This document shows, piece after piece, positions 1 through 7,496 of a stretch of DNA of 9,805 nucleotides. The stretch covers positions 1 to 9,805 of the forward strand of contig JAAYMJ010000096.1 of assembly GCA_012521455.1 (NCBI GenBank), given 5' to 3'. Source of the stretch: Clostridiaceae bacterium. Its GTDB lineage: Bacteria; Bacillota; Clostridia; UMGS1883; JAAYMJ01. The notes below the pieces were generated by a model. That model was not told where the DNA came from. It was given only the letters and a program-made list of their open reading frames with translations, and searched no databases. Positions within the stretch are counted from its first letter, which is position 1; the number at the start of each line of letters is the position of its first letter. A program made the translations under genes and the position numbers.

Positions 1-61
1 TATTTACATCGACTTTATACGTATAATAAAATAGTAAATATTAATTTTTTGTGTTTGCAAT

Positions 62-119
62 TTCAACAATGCCGCGCTTTATGTCGCAAAAAAAATAAAT
101 TCAGTTTTTTGTTGCGACA
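62..119 (+). promoter_or_regulatory. Candidate Spo0A-binding boxes upstream of spoIIGA
   Basis: Spo0A~P binds boxes close to TGTCGAA. TGTCGCA lies at 82-88 on the plus strand, and the same 7-mer lies on the minus strand at 113-119 (read as TGCGACA); each matches 6 of 7. Together, TGTCGCAA (82-89) and TTGCGACA (112-119) form a perfect 8-bp inverted repeat. A third box, TGTTGAA on the minus strand at 62-68, also matches 6 of 7. The proximal box lies about where the -35 element should be. In Bacillus subtilis the spoIIG promoter is activated by Spo0A bound at several such boxes, one of them overlapping the -35 region. No gene is visible in 1-181. Assignment is by motif and context only. Confidence 0.6.
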
Positions 120-146
120 AAATACTCAAAGCGCAAGTTGTATAAT
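112..146 (+). promoter_or_regulatory. spoIIG-type promoter with long spacer
   Basis: A consensus -10 TATAAT lies at 141-146. There is no -35 element at the usual 17 bp; the only -35-like sequence (TTGCGA, 112-117, or the register starting at 113) is 22-23 bp upstream and coincides with the proximal Spo0A-like box. The B. subtilis spoIIG promoter is known for sigma-A elements 22 bp apart that need Spo0A~P, so the same arrangement is inferred here. Transcription would start near 153, leaving a leader of about 29 nt before the ribosome binding site AAGGAAGGGG (167-176). Confidence 0.6.
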
Positions 147-181
147 CTTAATTAGAACGCAATAACAAGGAAGGGGATAAA

Positions 182-1066
182 ATGCCCGTTGTTTACGTTG
201 ACGTTTTATTTTTGGTCAATTTTTTCGCAAACTACATAATTTTGTTTCTGACAAGCAAGTTAGCAAAAATAAAACCGTCATACACAAGGCTCTTTTACGG
301 GGCGTCCGTGGGGGCGCTGTACGCTGTGTGCATGTTTTTCCCATCCCTTTCCCCCTTATACAGCATTGTATCTAAATTTTTATTCTCGCTGGGGCTTGTT
401 GCCATATCCTTTAAAATTAAAGACGTGATTTTATTTTTTAAAGTGCTGGGCGTTTTTTACTTCGTTTCGTTTGCGCTGGGCGGAGGGGCGTTTTTTTTAT
501 TATTCTTTACCGGAAGTGGCGCAAAACTGGGGGCGTTTATATCAAACGGGATTTTGTACATAAATGTTCCCCTTTACCTTTTGATTTTGTCAAGTTTTTT
601 TGTACTCATCCTCATCCTTGTTTTGTCAAGGTTTTTTAAAACCATATTCAGAAGCGAGAATTTGCTTAAGGATTTGAGGATACAGGTTTTAGGGGAAATT
701 GTGGATATAAAAGCCTTCATAGACACGGGAAACACCTTGCATGACCCCATTACCGACTCCCCCGTGGCGGTTGTGTGCTACGAAAAAATTAAGCCCTACA
801 TCCCTGAGGAGTCCCGCGAGGTGTTTGAGTCATCCGACGGGATTTCAAAGATTTTGGGAACGCATAGGCTGAATTTCAGGTTCATACCCTTTTCATCATT
901 GGGGAAAGAGTCGGGAATGCTAATCGGGTTTAAGCCTGATTGCGCATGGATTGTGGATGATGACAAGGAAAAGGTCATTGAAAACTTAATTGTGGGGGTA
1001 TATAACCGCCCCCTTTCTAAAGATGACAAGTACCATGCCATCATTGGCCCTGAGATTTTAGCGTAA
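182..1066 (+). CDS. spoIIGA: Sigma-E processing peptidase SpoIIGA
   Basis: Membrane-embedded aspartic-type protease of the sporulation septum that removes the pro-sequence of sigma-E after a signal from the forespore (SpoIIR in Bacillus). The protein is 294 aa, close to the roughly 300 aa usual for the family. The first 150 residues hold about five hydrophobic membrane segments, followed by a cytoplasmic protease domain. The catalytic motif is visible as D181-T182-G183-N184, in the context FIDTGNTLHDP. Other family hallmarks are RFIPFSSLG (233-241) and the C-terminal GPEIL (289-293). The ATG at 182 is preceded by a strong ribosome binding site (AAGGAAGGGG, 167-176). It is co-transcribed with sigE, 33 nt downstream, so the protease and its substrate are made together. 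The frame is intact, with no odd features. Confidence 0.95.
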   Translation: MPVVYVDVLFLVNFFANYIILFLTSKLAKIKPSYTRLFYGASVGALYAVCMFFPSLSPLYSIVSKFLFSLGLVAISFKIKDVILFFKVLGVFYFVSFALGGGAFFLLFFTGSGAKLGAFISNGILYINVPLYLLILSSFFVLILILVLSRFFKTIFRSENLLKDLRIQVLGEIVDIKAFIDTGNTLHDPITDSPVAVVCYEKIKPYIPEESREVFESSDGISKILGTHRLNFRFIPFSSLGKESGMLIGFKPDCAWIVDDDKEKVIENLIVGVYNRPLSKDDKYHAIIGPEILA

Positions 1067-1099
1067 GTAAAAATGTTTAAATAAAGGAGATGTTACTTA

Positions 1100-1828
1100 A
1101 TGCTGCCACTTGATAAAATGAGGTTAAAACTCAAAATCCTTTATGCAAAGCTTTTGATTAAGTTAAAGCTAGGCCGTGAATTCATCCACTATATCGGCGG
1201 AAGCGACGTCCTTCCCCCTCCTTTGTCTAACGAGGAAGAAGCCCGGCTTTTGGCAAAGCTCAAAACAAACGACGCGTCAGTTAAGTCCACGTTAATTGAG
1301 CACAATTTGCGGCTTGTTGTATATATTGCCAGAAAATTTGAAAACACTTTGGTTAATTTGGAGGACTTAATTTCCATTGGCACTATTGGATTGATTAAGG
1401 CAATTAACACTTTCAACCCTGAAAAAAACATAAAGCTTGCCACCTATGCTTCCCGCTGCATTGAAAATGAGATTTTGATGTATCTTAGGAAAAACAATGC
1501 CTCAAAAGTGGAAGTGTCCTTTGATGAGCCCCTTAATGTGGACTGGGACGGGAATGAGCTTCTGCTTTCCGATGTTTTGGGAACGGATAATGATATTGTA
1601 AACCGCGACATTGATGATGAAATTGAAAAAGAGCTTTTGCAAAACGCCATAAAAAAGCTTTCAAACAGGGAAAAACAAATTATGCAGCTTAGGTTCGGGC
1701 TTTTGGGGGATGAAGAAAAAACCCAAAAAGAAGTGGCAGATATGCTGGGCATTAGCCAATCATATATTTCAAGGCTTGAAAAGCGGATTATAAACCGCCT
1801 CAAAAAGGAAATCGCCAGGATGATTTAA
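1100..1828 (+). CDS. sigE: RNA polymerase sporulation sigma factor sigma-E (pro-form)
   Basis: Early mother-cell sigma factor, made as an inactive precursor and activated by SpoIIGA. The protein is 242 aa (about 239 in B. subtilis). Residues 1 to about 28 form the basic, amphipathic pro-sequence, rich in Lys and Leu. The mature part should begin near HYIGGS (30-35), followed by the typical LPPPLS (38-43). Sigma region 2 spans about 64-135, including [15 protein letters not shown] (87-101) and the -10-recognition helix around 115-132. Region 4 spans about 180-240 with a helix-turn-helix at 208-230 ([17 protein letters not shown]). The ATG at 1100 is preceded by AAAGGAGA (1083-1090) at 9-nt spacing. 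Contrary to the common spoIIGA-sigE-sigG order, a terminator follows at once and no sigG is present in this window. Confidence 0.96.
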   Translation: MLPLDKMRLKLKILYAKLLIKLKLGREFIHYIGGSDVLPPPLSNEEEARLLAKLKTNDASVKSTLIEHNLRLVVYIARKFENTLVNLEDLISIGTIGLIKAINTFNPEKNIKLATYASRCIENEILMYLRKNNASKVEVSFDEPLNVDWDGNELLLSDVLGTDNDIVNRDIDDEIEKELLQNAIKKLSNREKQIMQLRFGLLGDEEKTQKEVADMLGISQSYISRLEKRIINRLKKEIARMI

Positions 1829-1830
1829 TA

Positions 1831-1867
1831 AAAAAGGCCGTTTTGGAAAACCAAAACGGCCTTTTTT
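1831..1867. terminator. Bidirectional intrinsic terminator between sigE and the fucosidase operon
   Basis: A perfect 11-bp stem, GGCCGTTTTGG (1836-1846) with CCAAAACGGCC (1851-1861), closes an AAAA loop. It is flanked by A6 on the left and T6 on the right, so it works as a U-tailed terminator on both strands. It begins 3 nt after the sigE stop codon and ends 1 nt before the stop codon of the convergent GH29 gene, so it serves both operons. Confidence 0.93.
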
Positions 1868-1868
1868 A

Positions 1869-4800
1869 TTATTTTACCTCGAGAGGGGAGATTACAGGTG
1901 TCAGGTTTTTAATGTCGTTCCATACATAAAGCCTGTAGGTATACTTGGGGTCTAAATGCGGGAAATCCACCTGGCAGAACTGGTTTTTCACCGCGCTTTG
2001 TTTTTTGGTTATTATGCTGTAAAGTTTCCCGTCCGTGTCATATGCGGCCAATATGAATGTGGGGTTTAGGTTTTCTGCCGCATAGAAGTTATATGTCCTC
2101 TTTTCCCCGTCCTGGGTGAAGTTTGTGTATTCCAGTTTATTTACCTGCCGTACCCTGTGGTTGTTTACATAGAACTGTCCCGCGGGCGCGCCTGAACCGC
2201 CGCGGATGATGATTTTTCCGATATTTGACGGCACTGGGGCGCTGTCCCTGAACCTTGCGTTAAGGCAAATTGTTTTATATTCCTTTTCGCCTTTTTCGCG
2301 GGCATACGCGTTATAAGTTCTTGTTTCTAAGTTAATAATGGTTTTTACTTCGTAGGTCTTGTTCTTTTCATAGGGGACGCTTGAGGCCACAAAGGCGTTG
2401 TAATCGCGGTAGTCAAAGAACCCGTCGGTGTTAAAGCGGATTACAATCGCCTGGTGTCCCCAGTCGGAAACTTCGATGTTATTTGCGGTATAGCCTATAA
2501 CACCGTCGATTTTATCCGCAAAGGGCCGAACTTCAAATTCTGTTACCACAATTCCCGTATTTATGCCCAACGGGCGGCTTTCAAAGCTGTTTGCGCTCGT
2601 CCACGGTTCCCCCGTGTTTCCGCTTGGGTACATATAAAACCAGTTAAGGTTGCACGGGCCGAGGAAGTAGATGTATAAATCGTGGGTTCCTTTTACTTCT
2701 TTTGTCACGTCCAAGGTTACGGTCTTGTATGTTTCCCATCCGCCCGTATTGTACCCTGCCCCTGTTGAGGCGATTGTGTTTTGCTCATCCAATGAGTCAA
2801 TCCTAAACTCAATGCCGCAAAGGGGTTCGGGGCCTGTGTTTGTGGCAAAGCGGGCAACAATTTTTGAAATGCCATCGCCAAAATCAAAGTTTGAGTATTT
2901 TACCCAGTAGCCTGTGTTCATATAGCCTAAATTCTTTGTGCCGTCGGGGCAGTCGCTTAAGGTTAGGTTTTCACCATATCCTTCGTCAAAGTCTTCGGCC
3001 TGGATTAGCATGTTAACCGCACGGTAGCTTGCCATAAGTTTGTTTAGTTTAATGTTTCCGTAGTAAACCAGGCAAATGGTCTGGTCCCCTGAAAGCTCTT
3101 TTGCGTTTATCACCGCGTTTAAAGTCTTATAGTCGCTGTCTCCCGCGGTAACATTTACCGTGCCTAATAGTTCCCCGCCGGGGGAGTCCTTCCTTACTTC
3201 AATTTTGCCTTGGGAGTCGGGGGAAACCTGCAGGGTTATACCTGTTGCGCCATATCTTCCGAAGTTTAGGAAGTGCTGTGTGTAAGCGCCGTCGGCTGTA
3301 TTTTTAACCGCGTCGGAGCCGTCAACAAAGGCGTGTACTTTTTCAATATTTTCCCCGTAGTAGTAGTTTTCAGCTTCGTTATATGAAAAGGCGTCGGTAG
3401 CTAAAGGTGGTATGTAATCTGTTGTAAATTCAAGTTTCATACAAAAGGCGTGCTGCAGTTTTTGGCTATAATCCGCAGGATAGTTTATCAAAAGACCTTC
3501 TTCGTTTTGAGAGAAAGTTAGTTCTTCGCCTGTTTCCAATAGGGTTATCTTTTTGATTTTTGTCGCGTCAAATTTTCCTTCCTTTAGGGTGGTAACTAAG
3601 CAGTAATTCTTGGAAGGCTTCTTTAGGACTGAGATAAACAAGTTTTTATTGTCCTTGCTCTTTGTAAAGCGGATATCCTCTTCAACAAAGGCAAGGGAGT
3701 TATCCGAATAATAGCTTCCCGGAACGGTGGGGCCTTCGCCGAAGGTTACCCACGGGCGGGTTGCGTAGATTGCTTCACCGTTCTTTTGAAGCCATGCGCC
3801 TATGTCTAATAGGATTTGTTTTGCTTCTTCAGGGATTGTGCCGTCGGGTTTTGGCCCTACATTTAACATTAGGCAGCCGTTTTTGCTGACAATGTCAATC
3901 AGGGAGCCGAGGAAATAGTCGGCGTTTCTGAATACGTCGTCTTCCACATAGCCCCAGGATTTTGCGCTTAGTGCTGTGTCGGTCTGCCACGGCATTGAGC
4001 GGATATATGAAAGCTGGCCCCTTTCAATGTCCAATACCGCTTCCCCGTCGGTAAAGGTGCTGCCTTTGTAGTTAAACAGAACGCCTTCGGGGTTGTGGAT
4101 TTGGGCGCTGTTATAATAATGGGCCGCAAACTGGCGTTTTACCTGGTTAAATTCCGACCATGAAAGCCCTGAGTCAAAGTATGTTAAGTCAGGATGGTAT
4201 TTGTCTATGTATTCTAATGTTATATCAAGCCATCTTTGGGCCTGTTCCTGCGCGGTCATGTCGGTGGGGCTGTACAGCCATTGTCTTCCTGACGGGTCGT
4301 TCTTGGTAACGTCGGTGTCATAGGAGCCGTCCTGCGCAGAGGACCTTGGGAACCAGCCGCGGTTTTCAGCAAAGTGGTTGGAGATACCAAATTTTAGGCC
4401 CTTTGCTTTTGCCGCTTGCTGAAGTTCCCCCACCAAGTCGCGGCCGTTTCCGTTTTCGACGTCAACGCCGAAATTGTCCGTTCCAAGGCCCTTGTTTACC
4501 GCGTTCCACGGGGTAACGTCGGAGTCCCATAGGGCAAAAGAGTCGTGGTGGATACCTACAATGGTTACATATTTTGCCCCTGCCTGCACGAATAGGTCAG
4601 CCCATTCATTGGGGTCGTATTTGTCGATTTTCCACAAGTTTAAAAAGTCAGCGTAGCCAAAGCGGTTGGGCGCGTTTTTTTGAGGTGAGCCGTAGGTGGC
4701 TTTGTGATAGTCATAAATTAAGGGTTTGTTTTGGTCGTATCCCTGGGATATTGCCCAGTGCTTTGAGCCGGGGCTGTACATATGCCTGCCGTACCATTCG

Positions 4801-4997
4801 TCGCCATAGCCCGGCACCGAATAAATGCCCCAGTGAATGAAAATCCCGAACTTTGCGTCGCGGTACCATTCGGGCACGGGGTTTTTCTTAAGGCTTGCCG
4901 CGTCGGGGGTGAAGGTTATGGTGTCAGCAACTACCCCTTTTGGGATTAGCGGCAACAGGAATAAGATTGCTAATAGCAATGACCCTAACTTTTTCAC
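1869..4997 (-). CDS. Secreted multidomain GH29 alpha-L-fucosidase-family enzyme with CBM6-like modules
   Basis: Retaining glycoside hydrolase expected to release terminal alpha-L-fucose outside the cell. The 1042 aa begin with a signal peptide (basic MKK, hydrophobic core 5-18, likely cleavage after GVVA at 24). The GH29 barrel covers about 40-415: FGIFIHWGIYSVPGYGDEWYG (50-70, substrate-pocket His and Trp), HHDSFALWDS (150-159), and a probable nucleophile D275 in YFDSGLSW. Next come a beta-sandwich (about 420-525), a first CBM6-like module (about 537-660), a typical CBM6 (663-792, starting IQAEDF), a concanavalin-like jelly roll (about 800-950) and a C-terminal module ending RLYVWNDIKNLTP. 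No dockerin, LPXTG or S-layer motif is visible, so the enzyme is probably released. The start is GTG, with AGGAGGT placed 7 nt upstream. It is the second gene of its operon. The barrel is closely related to the upstream enzyme. Exact sugar specificity cannot be read from the sequence. Confidence 0.88.
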   Translation of the reverse strand: MKKLGSLLLAILFLLPLIPKGVVADTITFTPDAASLKKNPVPEWYRDAKFGIFIHWGIYSVPGYGDEWYGRHMYSPGSKHWAISQGYDQNKPLIYDYHKATYGSPQKNAPNRFGYADFLNLWKIDKYDPNEWADLFVQAGAKYVTIVGIHHDSFALWDSDVTPWNAVNKGLGTDNFGVDVENGNGRDLVGELQQAAKAKGLKFGISNHFAENRGWFPRSSAQDGSYDTDVTKNDPSGRQWLYSPTDMTAQEQAQRWLDITLEYIDKYHPDLTYFDSGLSWSEFNQVKRQFAAHYYNSAQIHNPEGVLFNYKGSTFTDGEAVLDIERGQLSYIRSMPWQTDTALSAKSWGYVEDDVFRNADYFLGSLIDIVSKNGCLMLNVGPKPDGTIPEEAKQILLDIGAWLQKNGEAIYATRPWVTFGEGPTVPGSYYSDNSLAFVEEDIRFTKSKDNKNLFISVLKKPSKNYCLVTTLKEGKFDATKIKKITLLETGEELTFSQNEEGLLINYPADYSQKLQHAFCMKLEFTTDYIPPLATDAFSYNEAENYYYGENIEKVHAFVDGSDAVKNTADGAYTQHFLNFGRYGATGITLQVSPDSQGKIEVRKDSPGGELLGTVNVTAGDSDYKTLNAVINAKELSGDQTICLVYYGNIKLNKLMASYRAVNMLIQAEDFDEGYGENLTLSDCPDGTKNLGYMNTGYWVKYSNFDFGDGISKIVARFATNTGPEPLCGIEFRIDSLDEQNTIASTGAGYNTGGWETYKTVTLDVTKEVKGTHDLYIYFLGPCNLNWFYMYPSGNTGEPWTSANSFESRPLGINTGIVVTEFEVRPFADKIDGVIGYTANNIEVSDWGHQAIVIRFNTDGFFDYRDYNAFVASSVPYEKNKTYEVKTIINLETRTYNAYAREKGEKEYKTICLNARFRDSAPVPSNIGKIIIRGGSGAPAGQFYVNNHRVRQVNKLEYTNFTQDGEKRTYNFYAAENLNPTFILAAYDTDGKLYSIITKKQSAVKNQFCQVDFPHLDPKYTYRLYVWNDIKNLTPVISPLEVK

Positions 4998-5012
4998 AAT
5001 TTTACCTCCTTT

Positions 5013-6371
5013 TTATATCCATGTATCTTCACTCGATATTTTTAACGCGTAGGGGCCGTTTATTTTATCCTTTGGTATTTTTACCAAAAGCCCGTCATCA
5101 GCCCTTTCAAATGAAAGTCCGCCATAGCCTAAAAGGCTTACGGAGGTTATTTTGTTGTCAGAGACGTTTTTAATTGTTACCCCGTCTTCGTCCGTTGGCG
5201 CCATAAATATTGCATAGAGTGATTTTTTATCCTGGCTTACGGTAAAGCGGATGTCGTTTTTGGTGTAGGCGGTGTTCCCTTCGGAAAGCGCCCCATCTTT
5301 TGCCTTTGTTTCACCTTCTCCGTATACTTTATAGGGCCTTGTGTTGTAAATGCTCTCCCCGTAAACCTTAAGCCAGCTTCCTATTTCCTTTAAAATTTTT
5401 ACCTGCCCCTCAGGTATTGTGCCGTCAGCTTTCGGGGACACATTTAAGAGAAGGCAGCCGTTTTTGCTTACGGTGTCAATCAGGGTTTGGATTATTGAAA
5501 GCGGAGTCTTGTAGCGGTCGTTTTCAACATAGCCCCATGATTTGTCGCCGATTGATGTGCAGGTTTGCCACGGGAGTTTCCTGATTTCAGAAAGGCCTCC
5601 CCGCTCAACGTCCAAAAGCGCCTCGCCTTCCTGGAAGGCACCGTATTTATAGCTTAGTACCACGCCTTTATTCCACTGTTTTTGTTTTTCGTAGTAATAT
5701 TTTAAAATTTCGTACCTTTTTTCCTTGTAGTCGTCCTTTGCGATTTCAAAGTCATAGTAAAGCATGTCGGGCTCAAACATGTCGATGAGTTCTTTTGAAA
5801 AACCATACCACCTGTCTAGGTGCTCCTGGCTTGTCTTTTCTTCCCCTTTGCCTACGTTGTATAAGTCAAAATACTCTTCTTCCGAGGTGTCTAAGCCTTC
5901 CACGTGGGGGAAAAACCACCAGTTTTCCGCAAAATGCTGGGACACGCCAAATTTTAAGCCCCTCTTTTTTGCCTCTTCATAAAGCTTTCTCACATAGTCC
6001 ACCTTCGGGCCCATGGCTGTGGCTTTCCACCGTGTGAGGCGGGAGTCATACATGGCAAAGGAGTCGTGGTGAATTGCAACAGGCACAACATATTTTGCGC
6101 CCGCTTCAACGAATAAGTCCATCCATTCTTTCGCGTCAAACTTTTCACCTGTGAAATCTTTTATAAAGTCCTTGTATCCTTTTCCTTTGTGGTGCTGCTG
6201 GTGATATGTGTAGATATCATCCCCTGCCCAGCACTTGGAATTTGGTATGTACATCCAGTGCCCGTACCATTCATCCCCGAAGGCGGGCACGCTGTATATC
6301 CCCCAGTGTATGAAAATGCCGAATTTAGCGTTGGAAAACCACTCCGGAATTTCGTAATTTATGCTGCTCAT
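5013..6371 (-). CDS. Cytoplasmic GH29 alpha-L-fucosidase-family enzyme
   Basis: 452-aa glycoside hydrolase without signal peptide or binding modules, so probably cytosolic and acting on imported fucosylated oligosaccharides. The GH29 barrel covers about 8-345: KFGIFIHWGIYSVPAFGDEWYG (from residue 16), HHDSFAMYDS (101-110), probable nucleophile D207 in MLYYDFEIA, DVERGGLSEIRKLPWQT (254-270) and SKNGCLLLNVSPKADG (302-317). A C-terminal beta-sandwich covers about 350-450. The stretch after the nucleophile (FEIAKDD) lacks the Gly and Trp that follow it in the neighbouring enzyme, so linkage or substrate preference may differ. The ATG has a textbook ribosome binding site (AGGAGG, complement of 6378-6383). 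It is the first gene of the operon; the secreted paralogue starts 15 nt after its stop, with its own ribosome binding site in that gap. Parallel motifs throughout suggest an old duplication followed by module gain in the partner. Confidence 0.88.
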   Translation of the reverse strand: MSSINYEIPEWFSNAKFGIFIHWGIYSVPAFGDEWYGHWMYIPNSKCWAGDDIYTYHQQHHKGKGYKDFIKDFTGEKFDAKEWMDLFVEAGAKYVVPVAIHHDSFAMYDSRLTRWKATAMGPKVDYVRKLYEEAKKRGLKFGVSQHFAENWWFFPHVEGLDTSEEEYFDLYNVGKGEEKTSQEHLDRWYGFSKELIDMFEPDMLYYDFEIAKDDYKEKRYEILKYYYEKQKQWNKGVVLSYKYGAFQEGEALLDVERGGLSEIRKLPWQTCTSIGDKSWGYVENDRYKTPLSIIQTLIDTVSKNGCLLLNVSPKADGTIPEGQVKILKEIGSWLKVYGESIYNTRPYKVYGEGETKAKDGALSEGNTAYTKNDIRFTVSQDKKSLYAIFMAPTDEDGVTIKNVSDNKITSVSLLGYGGLSFERADDGLLVKIPKDKINGPYALKISSEDTWI

Positions 6372-6530
6372 TTTTGTCCTCCTAATACTTCTTTACAATT
6401 CTATTTTATATATGTTTCAAAGGTTAAACCAGACTTTTAAAAGACATTTTTTTCAATTTGATGTCGTGTTTTCGAAGACTATTGATTTTTTATTATTTTA
6501 TAGTAAACTAAAATAAAAGGGGTGGGTTTT
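6372..6530. promoter_or_regulatory. Divergent control region between the GH29 operon and the AraC regulator
   Basis: This 159-bp AT-rich region must hold both promoters. For the GH29 operon, TTGAAA (complement of 6415-6420) and TGTAAA (complement of 6392-6397) are 17 bp apart, a weak sigma-A match with a short leader. For the regulator gene, a TATAGT (6499-6504) could be a -10 but has no good -35. Symmetric elements that could be operators are the palindrome CTTTTAAAAG (6434-6443) and an inverted pair GACAT (6443-6447) / ATGTC (6461-6465). Poor core promoters would fit activator-dependent expression by the neighbouring AraC protein. The region's role is inferred from gene arrangement; individual elements are tentative. 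Confidence 0.45.
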
Positions 6531-7382
6531 ATGAGCGGCGCTTTTAATTTGGATGATTTAAACATGACGGTTGAAGTCGGGGATTTAAAGCTGAAAGTGT
6601 TAAGCATTAAATATGGCGTTTTTACCGTGTCAATCGGCGCCCATATCCACAGCAATAACACCTATGAGCTGCATTTTGTCCCTTTCGGGAAGGGGACTTT
6701 AATTGCCAATGGGAAAAAATATGAGCTTTATAAAAACATTTTGTACATGACGGGCCCCGACGTGGTGCATGAGCAGTACTTTGACCCAAATGAACCCATG
6801 GCGGAATACTGCATATGTTTTGAAAACCGCACCCCGAAAAACGACAGCGATATCGCGAAACTTTTTTTGGGCAAAAATTTTTATTACGGGGAAGATTTTG
6901 ATAATTTAGCTTTGGAATTTGAAAGGATAAACAAAGACAACCAAACCAGGCATATTGCCTACTACGAAAGCATTAAAAACAGCATTGAGCGGATTGTTAT
7001 CGGGCTTTTAAAGATTTATTCAAAGGATTTGCAGATTTTCGCGAAAGTCCCGACAAAGACTTTGGACGACAAAAGGATTTCCGTGATTGATGATTTCTTT
7101 TTGTGGGATTACCCGAACAAAACCTTGAAAGATTTGGCTTTGAGGCTTTCTTTGAGCCAGCGGCAGACGCAAAGGTTTTTAAAAAAGCATTATAATTTAT
7201 CCTTTTCGCAAAAAAAGCTAAACGCAAGGATGGATACGGCAAAATCCCTTTTAAAAAATACAAGCCTGCCGGTTAAGGATATTTCTGAAAGGCTGGGTTA
7301 TTCATCCTTGGAGCATTTTTCCTTCGCGTTTAAAAAACACACAGGGGTAAGCCCCAGGGTCTACAGAAACAGCATTAAATAG
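6531..7382 (+). CDS. AraC-family transcriptional regulator (cupin sensor plus HTH)
   Basis: Sugar-responsive DNA-binding regulator of 283 aa. The N-terminal half is an AraC-type cupin with an HxH...E pattern (H38, H40, E46) and a GKGTLIANGKKYEL turn at about 54-67. The C-terminal 95 residues (about 188-283) hold two helix-turn-helix units: LKDLALRLSLSQRQTQRFLKK (199-219) and VKDISERLGYSSLEHFSFAF (248-267), ending in the family signature GVSPRVYR (272-279). The ATG at 6531 is preferred over an in-frame GTG at 6522, because AAAAGGGGTGG (6515-6525) sits at correct spacing for 6531 and overlaps the GTG. It is transcribed divergently from the two GH29 genes, so it is probably their activator, with a fucose-containing sugar or related ligand as inducer. 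It is monocistronic, with its own terminator. Confidence 0.9.
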   Translation: MSGAFNLDDLNMTVEVGDLKLKVLSIKYGVFTVSIGAHIHSNNTYELHFVPFGKGTLIANGKKYELYKNILYMTGPDVVHEQYFDPNEPMAEYCICFENRTPKNDSDIAKLFLGKNFYYGEDFDNLALEFERINKDNQTRHIAYYESIKNSIERIVIGLLKIYSKDLQIFAKVPTKTLDDKRISVIDDFFLWDYPNKTLKDLALRLSLSQRQTQRFLKKHYNLSFSQKKLNARMDTAKSLLKNTSLPVKDISERLGYSSLEHFSFAFKKHTGVSPRVYRNSIK

Positions 7383-7398
7383 TGTTTTTGAAAAATTG

Positions 7399-7431
7399 GC
7401 GCCATTTTTTACAAAAAAATGGCGCTTTTTT
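7399..7431 (+). terminator. Intrinsic terminator of the AraC-type regulator gene
   Basis: A 12-bp stem, GCGCCATTTTTT (7399-7410) with AAAAAATGGCGC (7414-7425), has a 3-nt loop and is followed by T6 (7426-7431). It begins 16 nt after the stop codon of the regulator and separates it from the next transcription unit. Confidence 0.9.
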
Positions 7432-7461
7432 ATAAGTATTGCTGGCTGGCTTAAAAAACCC

Positions 7462-7490
7462 TTTACATTTGCCCCGGGGAATGGTATATT
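7462..7490 (+). promoter_or_regulatory. Sigma-A promoter of the thioredoxin-ccdA operon
   Basis: TTTACA (7462-7467) and TATATT (7485-7490) are separated by exactly 17 bp, and TGG directly before the -10 gives an extended -10 (TGn). Each hexamer matches 5 of 6 consensus positions. Transcription should start near 7497, about 267 nt before the first coding start. The spacer contains the palindrome CCCCGGGG (7472-7479). A second TATAAT at 7701-7706 has no acceptable -35 and is less convincing. Confidence 0.75.
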
Positions 7491-7496
7491 AAACTA

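Noticed and set aside
82..119. Inverted repeat at 82-119 as a transcription terminator of an upstream gene
   Set aside because: Neither strand has a U tract directly after the stem, no gene end is visible upstream, and the repeat halves match Spo0A boxes in the expected promoter position.
1..162. Open plus-strand frame at the left edge as the 3' end of an upstream gene
   Set aside because: Its translation is low-complexity and unlike a protein, and it runs straight through the spoIIG promoter.
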